Positions 57,736 to 64,000 of a stretch of DNA of 64,000 bases are shown here, in pieces. The notes under the pieces are model-generated. The model was not told the DNA's origin. It searched no databases and saw only the letters and a list, made by a program, of their open reading frames with translations. The stretch comes from Venturia oleaginea (taxonomy: Eukaryota; Ascomycota; Dothideomycetes; Venturiales; Venturiaceae). Every line of letters begins with the position of its first letter. Positions within the stretch are counted from its first letter, which is position 1. Location: positions 186,001 to 250,000 of the forward strand of contig JABMLP010000005.1 of assembly GCA_013176395.1 (NCBI GenBank). The letters are read 5' to 3'. The position numbers and the translations under genes are program-made.

Positions 57736-58046
57736 TGTAAGGGGTCAACCTTCAGAGGTATTTCGCAAGTGAGAGAAGACGACTTGTATTTCAAAGTATC
57801 TAAGTACAAAGAAGAAAGTGTAAGTACAGGAAGGATAGCTCGTATATATAATCCTCCTCTTACAAATAGATCCTTCTAGAGAGTATTTTTAAATGGAAAC
57901 GTGACAGCTTGCAAAATAGAACATGACAGCTTGCAAAATAAACATGACAGCTTGCAAAATAGAACATGACCGCTTGCAAAATAACAAGAGAACAATTGGA
58001 AATCCAGTCATGGATAAGCTAGAGAGAAAGATTCCATCCCTTAACA
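57736..58046 (-). mobile_element. LTR that is a mosaic of families A and B
   Basis: The first 75 bp (TGTAAGGGG to about 57830, with ACTTGTATTTC and AGTACAAAGAAG) match family B LTRs. From GATAGCTCGTATATATAATCC onward it matches family A, including four 22-bp subrepeats and the CCCTTAACA end. It terminates the right arm of the inverted repeat. Confidence 0.78.
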
Positions 58047-58120
58047 GAAAGACTAGAATACATGGTTTTATAATCAGTGGTGGTGAGGCTGTGGAATCTT
58101 CCAGAAGTTTCCAAAGGTTG
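58043..58120 (+). repeat. second copy of a duplicated 78-bp segment
   Basis: It matches 34281-34358 in the same direction with about one difference (GTGAGGCTG versus GTGGGGCTG). Together the copies flank the Gypsy complex. Confidence 0.8.
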
Positions 58121-59280
58121 AGGGCATAGCCGAGAACCACAATCTAGGCCATAGCCTGTGACAACCACAGGAGTAGCCTCCACGTTCCACAACACCCTTA
58201 ACAACATCGCAGCCTAGTCTCTAGAAACGGCATTCTAAAATATATATATGTATATATATATTGAAGAGGCAACAGCCTCTGTATCCAACCTAAAAACACC
58301 TCACAATCTCACAACCTCACCATTCCCCCAAACCCAACCCAACAATAACATCCCAACACAGAGAAACCCCGTCTCAAAAAACAAGCCCAGCAAATTTAGA
58401 AAAACAAAAAAAACACGATTTCCCACTTCACATTTCCATTCCAAAATCAAGAGCGCACAGAATAAATACACTTATCCTTATCCAAACCCCAAACACCACA
58501 AACAAACAAACACCACCACCATCTCAATTCTCAAAACCCACGCGCTAAAAAACCAAGACACCACCAACAAAGAAAAACATGTCCACCTTCAAAAAGGCCG
58601 GCGCAACATAAGAATTAGCCCAGCCCAGCCCAGAGTAGAAACGCGGAACACCTTACCATCTAAAATCCCATCTTAGAAACAAAGCACCACGTTGACAACA
58701 AAGTCGAAGAAGGTATATCCCGCTCCATAGCCCAAGTCAAAGAGCAGACACAAAATCGAGGCTCGAGTTGGAGCAGAAAAAAGTCGAGGCACAGGACCTA
58801 ACATCAGCAAAGGACGGTATGGAGAAGAGGGTCAAGAGGTGACGGGTAAGGAGGGGTTTGTGGGGGAGAAGTTACTGTACTTACCACGCGAGTGGATGTG
58901 CTTACGGTTGTCAAGACTAGTAGAGAAATGACTTACTATTGGGTTTATGGTGTGAGCTTTGCGCTGCTCTCGTTGTGCTACTACATGGGAGAAGAGTATA
59001 TGGCGGTTGTGGTCTGTATAATGGGAGCGGCCGTGATTTGAAGTAGCATGGAGTAGGATGAGCAGGGGAGATAAGAGGGCGCATTGCTGGTCATAATCTA
59101 TAATGTTAGCTTCGTTTCCTTGGAAGAATTAGGGATAAGTTTTCCGTAGTCGAGAATGTATCCGAGTTGTGGTAGTCACTACGAGATTTCCTCATCCCGA
59201 ATCTGAGTTTGCGATAAATATAGTATTCGCCTTCTTCAATGTCCATACCTACTAGTCTTTCCATTCAACTCGGGCTATAT
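58121..59280. other. intergenic; A/C-rich low-complexity stretch
   Basis: 58250-58640 is rich in CA and AA (an open frame of 142 codons there is Asn/Thr/Lys/Pro-rich and probably meaningless). A (TA)n-like run lies at 58240-58262. No gene is recognised up to the end of the FTR1 gene. Confidence 0.5.
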
Positions 59281-60713
59281 TCAATTTCTAATCTCCCGTA
59301 CTTCCCTCGTGTCTGTTCCAACGAGAGGTTTCTCCGCACTGTGAGCAACGCCATCCGAAGAGATTTCGCTGTCGCTGTGGTGAGCAATATTGTCATTCAG
59401 GACCGCAGTCTTAGCCTTCATGAGTGGCCAGTGTCCTTTTTTCTCGTTGTATGCCATTGCCAGGAATGTCGCAATAACAGCGGCCCAATAGAGATTGTAT
59501 GCCAAGACCGAACCGACAGTGGCGCTGTTCTGCCAGCCGAAGAGGGAGTTGAAAACGCCCCATCCACCACCACCATTGAGCTCTGGGCTGCAACACTGGG
59601 ATCATGTTAGATCCTGGGCATTTAAGTAGATATATATGGTGGTAAAGTGGGCGGTTCCAAGGCTGAAGCTAGATGATGGTAAATGTGAAATTTGAAGACT
59701 CACATTGACGTGCCATACGCTTTTGCGGATGTCATACGACCCGGGGCCAGCTCCAGTTTCTGCGGCGTCACCTCCGATGATATTGTTCCACTTGAGGACA
59801 GTGTTAGAATTGACAGAGATGGCGTGAGATGAGATGACTTACCTCACGGGCCTCCAAGAACCAAACAGCCTTGGAGAAGAGGCCTGCAGCGACAAGGTAC
59901 AGGAAACAAGTGGAGATGATGAGAAATATCTGCAGGGCAGAGCGATTTCCACCTTGGTAGATGAGGTAGCCAATGATTGCGCCACCAAGCAGACCACACA
60001 CAACGGGTAGAGGAAAGGCGTTGGCTGGGTAGCTCAGTCCTACACCACCTGAGATTTGAGTGAGTACAAAGCGTTGGAAGGAGGAAAAGGAGAGAAGAAT
60101 ACCGATGAAAATGACAGCCTCCAGGCCTTCGCGTAAGACGGTGATGAATGGAAGCCAGAACATGGCATACTTCTCAGCGAAGTGACGGAAGCGATGGGAG
60201 AAATTGGCTTCGGCTTTGTCTTTGGACTCGATGGCTTTGGCAATCTTGACCCGCCATTTGTCCTGTAGCTTGGAGACGCGAAGAAGTGCAGCGCCCATGG
60301 CAGTGATGATCAAGGAGGCGAGGATACCAAAGATGCCCTCCCAAAGGTATTCTGTTTTGGCGAACACGTTTTTACCGAGACCATAGAAGGCTCCGATCAT
60401 GCCACCGCCGATGATGATGACAACTGCGAGACCGGCAGCGACTCCATACCAGACCTGTACAGGACAATCAATTTCGGCAACTTGAGTTTTCTGTGACAGC
60501 GAATCCCACCTGGCGATAGAGCTTCTTGTACACGGCAGCGTCGTGTTCGGGACCAATCGTCTGCTTCAAGAATGAGAGAAGCACCGAGACAATGATGCTC
60601 GTCTCCAGACATTCTCGAAAGCAGATGAAGAAGACTTCGAGGAGTGGTTAGCTTTAGCGGTAGTGAGTCGAGATGGGAGGAAAGGTACCTGGCACGGCAA
60701 AGACGTTCACCAT
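59281..60713 (-). CDS. ftr1: high-affinity iron permease (FTR1 family)
   Basis: FTR1 carries ferric iron across the plasma membrane in complex with the ferroxidase Fet3. Five exons fit: 60713-60689, 60634-60510, 60454-59843, 59790-59704 and 59595-59281. They total 1164 nt, or 387 residues, a normal length. The ATG at 60713 gives the family start [12 protein letters not shown]. The two iron-binding motifs are present: RECLE at residues 15-19 and REGLE at 158-162. Seven hydrophobic segments are visible. The conserved C-terminal region [20 protein letters not shown] and the tail KKGHWPLMK are also present. Nothing is broken. It is transcribed away from FET3 across a shared 675-bp promoter with iron GATA sites. 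Confidence 0.96.
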
Positions 60714-60755
60714 TGCTGCTCGTGTTGGGTGGTGGTGTTAATCTGATGGGGGAAA

Positions 60756-60764
60756 ATCAGATAA
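60756..60764 (+). promoter_or_regulatory. iron GATA-factor site ATCAGATAA
   Basis: An exact match to the ATCWGATAA consensus of fungal iron-responsive GATA factors, 43 bp upstream of the FTR1 ATG. Confidence 0.75.
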
Positions 60765-60773
60765 GGGCGGGGG

Positions 60774-60782
60774 ATCAGATAA
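60774..60782 (+). promoter_or_regulatory. iron GATA-factor site ATCAGATAA
   Basis: Second exact match, 18 bp from the first (start to start) and 61 bp upstream of the FTR1 ATG. The paired spacing may allow two factors to bind side by side. Confidence 0.75.
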
Positions 60783-61323
60783 TGAAGGTTAAATGAAGTG
60801 GGCAGCTGTTCACTGACTGAATGTCACCGTCTGTTCGTTCGGAGATGCAGCTGGAACTTTAGAGCTGAAGCACTATAGTACACTGCGGGTGCATATGGTA
60901 CACTGCGGGCGCAGGTGCAGTGCAGGATTTTTCTTTCACGGCCGGCTGTGGGAGGCGCCTTGGAAACACCAACGATCGAGGACATGCATCCACCCTGCAA
61001 GTCTATGGTCTAGATGTGTTATTTCCCCCACAGCCCACAGTCATTGGTCGACGTTATCTGGCTATCAGATTGATAAGATTGATCCCAAGCTTCCACCACA
61101 CAAGCTTCACCCGTCTGTTGCTTCTTTATTTACGTACATGCCAATCATGCCCATGCCAATGCCCACGCCAATGCCCACGCCCATGCCTATGCCTCTGTGG
61201 TCTCGATGATTTCGGCTTTGCCATCTAGAAGCCTATGCCCATGCCCACCCGCTTGCTAATGTCTCGACCGCCTAGATCTTCTGCTCCACGAAGCGGCCAC
61301 CTGCATCGACGCCTGAACCCACC

Positions 61324-61332
61324 ATCAGATAA
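61324..61332 (+). promoter_or_regulatory. iron GATA-factor site ATCAGATAA
   Basis: Third exact match, 57 bp upstream of the FET3 ATG, so each gene of the pair has at least one site close to its start. Confidence 0.75.
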
Positions 61333-61388
61333 CTGCACTGTGGATCCCATCTTACCCATCCCCCGCTGAAACAATCAACCTCCTCACC

Positions 61389-63422
61389 ATGGCGAATTCT
61401 CTCTCAAACTACCTCTATACAATATTCTTTGCCTTGTCCTATATCTGCACTGCCGCCACCGTCACCTACGATTTCACTGCTACCTGGATTACTGCCAACC
61501 CAGACGGCCAGTTTGAGCGCTCAGTTATCGCTTTGAACGATCAATGGCCAATTCCAACCATCCATGTCACGGTTGGTGATCAACTCATTGTCAACCTACA
61601 CAATGGCTTGGGAAATGTCACCACCTCGCTTCATTTTCACGGCTTGTTCCAAAATGGAACGACAAACATGGATGGAGCCACTGGTGTGTCTCAATGTCCA
61701 ACACCACTCGGTTCCACTTTCACCTACAACTTTACCGTATGTTCGTCAATGTTATTAAAATATGCTGAGACCTCAACTCACATCCAGAAGATAGCCCAGC
61801 CCGGAACCTACTGGTACCACGCCCACGTCAAGGGACAATACCCAGACGGACTCCGTGGCCCTTTCATCGTTACCGATCTAGAATCACCATACAAGGGCAA
61901 GTATGACGAGGAGATTGTCCTCACTCTGGCCGATTGGTATCATCAATTACCATCGATCCTTCTCAATAGGTTCATCAGCTACGCGAATCCAACAGGAGCT
62001 GAGCCCGTACCTGAATCAGCCCTCATGAATGATACCCAAAACATCCGGATCAAGGTCGAGCCTGGGAAGACCTACATGTTCCGTGTGATCAACATGGCTG
62101 CCTTCGCGCCTCAATATCTGTGGTTCGAAAACCACACCATGAGCATTGTCGAGGTCGACGGTGTCTACACCGAGCCCGCTGATGCACAGATGATTTACGT
62201 TACACCCGCACAGCGATATAGCTTCTTAATCACCATGAAGAATGACACAAGCACAAACTATGCCATTCAAGGAAGTATGGATAAAGTATGTGAATCATAA
62301 TGAGTGTCCATCCCAATTCCTCTAATTTTTACTAGGACCTGTTCGACGCAGTGCCAGACACAACGAATCCCAACGTCACCAGCTGGTTGGTGTACGATGA
62401 CAAGAAACCAATGCCCAAACCAGCGCTGATCCGTGCTTTCGAACCACATGACGACTTTGCACTTGTCCCGCTTGATGGCATGAAGATCTTGCCCAAGCCT
62501 GATCAGACTGTCACTCTAGACATGGTCATGGACAATCTTGGCGACGGAGCCAACTAGTACGTTTCCCACTGCTCTGCCATGCGTCACAAGACTCACCACT
62601 ATTAGTGCTTTCTTTAATGGAATCACCTACGTGCACCCAAAAGTACCCACTCTCTTCACAGCCCTCAGCACTGGCGCAAACGCAACGCAGGCTGAGATTT
62701 ATGGCGTGAACTCGCATGCTTTCGTCCTGAAAAAGGATGAGATCGTTGATATTGTGCTCAATAATCTCGACACCGGAAAACATCCCTTCCATCTACACGG
62801 ACATAATTTTCAGGTCATCGCTCGCTCTGCCGACAACGAAGGCAACTATGCCAACAATGTCACCTTTCCTGCCGTTCCCATGCGCCGCGACACTGTCCTC
62901 GTTCGCCCCAATGGAAATTTTGTCCTCCGCTTCAAGGCTGACAATCCTGGTGTATGGTTCTTCATTGCCATCTTGAATGGTGAATAACACCTTCTCCTTC
63001 TTCGTCATATACTAACACAACACAGGCACATGGCTTCCGGTCTCGCAGTAATAATGGTCGAAGCGCCTCTCGAACTGCAGGCCTCCCTCCAAGTACCGAA
63101 GAACCACTACGACGTCTGTGCCGCGGGAAATACCCCCGTCCTCGGCAACGCAGCCGGCAACACGAAGAACTACCTCGACCTCACCGGTGCAAATGTGTCG
63201 CCTAAGCCTCTTCCGAGCGGATTCACTGCCAAGGGCATTGTAGCCCTGGTCTTCAGTATCTTGGCTGCCTTCATCGGTATGGCTGTGATTGCTTGGTATG
63301 GCGCTGCGCCGATGGGTGAGGCGACGCAGAGGGCGGCTGAAAATATCGTCGCTGAGACGGAGGGGTCGGATGGTGTTTCTAGTGGTGGTGTGATTAGCCA
63401 TGCGCCTGATAAGACTGGATGA
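61389..63422 (+). CDS. fet3: multicopper ferroxidase (Fet3 family), frameshifted at the HCH motif
   Basis: Fet3 oxidises ferrous iron outside the cell and passes it to Ftr1. Five exons fit: 61389-61736, 61788-62285, 62336-62556, 62606-62979 and 63026-63422. There is a signal peptide (about residues 1-22), and a C-terminal membrane anchor ([20 protein letters not shown]) with a short cytoplasmic tail. Copper motifs: HFHG (82-85), YWYHAH (124-129) and HPFHLHGH (415-422). The last motif, expected as FFHCHLEWHM across the fourth intron, is out of frame: TTCTTC is followed by ATTGCC, as if one C were missing at 62963/62964. With that base the exons join to about 612 residues, a normal length. As written the protein ends early and lacks the type 1/type 3 copper ligands. 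It is either a real mutation or an assembly error. Confidence 0.93.
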
Positions 63423-64000
63423 GGGTGCGTGGTCTTGATTCTGGCCGGGATTGACGGGTGGGGATCTGATATCATGTCCCGCGGGGTCATCGATCGACAA
63501 GCGGTCTACTTGTATGTATGTATAATGAATCACCAATGAGTGCTCAAATCGTGCGCTCGTCTACTGCACCTCGTATCCGTCTGTAAGAAATAAGTCCGTG
63601 TCGTACTTGGAAAGTTACAACTCAGCCTCGATACCGGAGCTGGATATATGGTGTATATTAACCTCTTTCACGAGAGGCTGTGGCTATCTAAAATGAGGAA
63701 ACCAGTTCTGTGCGAGATGAGCATGACATGGCATGAAAGAGGTAGTGATTGACAGAGTAGATTTATAACACGGAGCGATCCACTCTTCTAACCTTGGATC
63801 CATAGCTGCTATATATATATGATTCTGGGTGTGGGGTCATCGGGTATTTCTTTCTTTCTTTAGTCTTGTTCTTATTCTGTATTGAAGCGGATTCGGCCTT
63901 AGCTGGCTAGCTTTTCTGACTTCCAACTTCCATTACATGTTGAATTTCACCATTGAGTCAAAAGAGGACCTCTATACCACTACCTTGACATAGAGATAAT
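63423..64000. other. 3' flank of FET3, nothing recognised
   Basis: No gene or repeat is recognised. A short (AT)n run lies at about 63810-63822. Confidence 0.5.

Larger units (their letters stand above)
49636..58046. repeat. long inverted repeat of LTR-plus-leader, left arm split by a LINE
   Basis: The left arm is the LTR 49636-49929, leader 49930-50370 and leader continuation 56313-56606. The right arm, on the opposite strand, is leader 56905-57735 and LTR 57736-58046. Order and type of the 59-bp units are the same in both arms. The inner 90 bp (AATTGAAGCTGGGAAGCTGA side) are identical by eye. The spacer 56607-56904 holds two further leader pieces in opposite directions. The LINE at 50371-56297 sits inside the left arm. 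Confidence 0.85.
60714..61388. promoter_or_regulatory. shared divergent FTR1-FET3 promoter
   Basis: These 675 bp separate the two start codons. They contain three exact ATCAGATAA sites, a reverse CCAAT (ATTGG, 61043-61047) and three CCAAT boxes (61141, 61156, 61168) embedded in ATGCCM-type hexamer repeats (61139-61195). This combination fits iron control by a SreA/Sfu1-type GATA repressor and by the CCAAT-binding complex with HapX, as known in other ascomycetes. The assignment to those proteins is inference. Confidence 0.75.

Noticed and set aside
58248..58676. A 142-codon frame near the right edge of the Gypsy complex
   Set aside because: It is A/C-rich low complexity dominated by Asn, Thr, Lys and Pro; no motif.
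63012..63536. A 174-codon minus-strand frame over the FET3 end
   Set aside because: It is antisense to the last FET3 exon.

Overview
The window looks like a transposon-rich block of a filamentous ascomycete chromosome. Host genes have many short introns (about 43-80 nt) with GTATGT/GTAAGT-like donors and CTGAC/CTAAC-like branch points. The gene content (fungal phytochrome, FTR1/FET3 iron pair) and the mobile families (Tad1-like LINEs, chromodomain Gypsy, MULE, Tc1) are typical of such fungi. A Leotiomycete is my guess; the class is inference and the species is not determined.

Layout. 1-14.3 kb: decayed DNA transposons (a MULE fragment at 1359-3572, an inverted second MULE copy at 9041-11506 with TIRs, a Tc1-like element at 7506-8847), a solo Gypsy LTR with a 5-bp target duplication (6150-6481), and a few weak hypothetical ORFs. 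14.3-19.1 kb: a 13-exon phytochrome histidine kinase. 19.4-22.8 kb: a 5'-truncated LINE with a 14-bp target duplication. 25.2-26.8 kb: an SMP-C2 lipid-transfer-type protein. 27.2-34.1 kb: a hypothetical gene interrupted by a decayed Tad1-like LINE, then a short ORF-less element that shares both ends with that LINE family. 34.3-58.0 kb: a nested and rearranged mass of Gypsy elements. It holds chimeric gag-pol remains (35.8-41.1 kb), one nearly intact young element (42750-48931), inverted leader/LTR segments, and a near full-length LINE (50371-56297) inserted into one arm of a large inverted repeat. 59.3-63.4 kb: divergent FTR1 iron permease and FET3 ferroxidase genes.

How the host genes work together. 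FTR1 and FET3 form the high-affinity reductive iron-uptake complex of the plasma membrane. They share a 675-bp promoter with three exact ATCAGATAA sites, the consensus of the SreA/Sfu1 iron GATA factors, plus several CCAAT boxes. FET3 has an apparent one-base deletion exactly at its HCH copper motif. The phytochrome keeps its biliverdin Cys and H-box His but has Glu where the receiver phospho-acceptor Asp is expected.

The most unusual signal is in the leaders of the Gypsy elements, just inside the LTRs. Tandem ~59-bp repeats (24 units in four arrays) each encode two small hairpins whose stems vary in a compensatory way between units (ACTCT/AGAGT versus ACTCC/GGAGT). This suggests selection on RNA or DNA structure rather than on sequence. 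A second leader array encodes mirror-image AGCC/GGCT hairpins. All coordinates and splice sites were read by eye.
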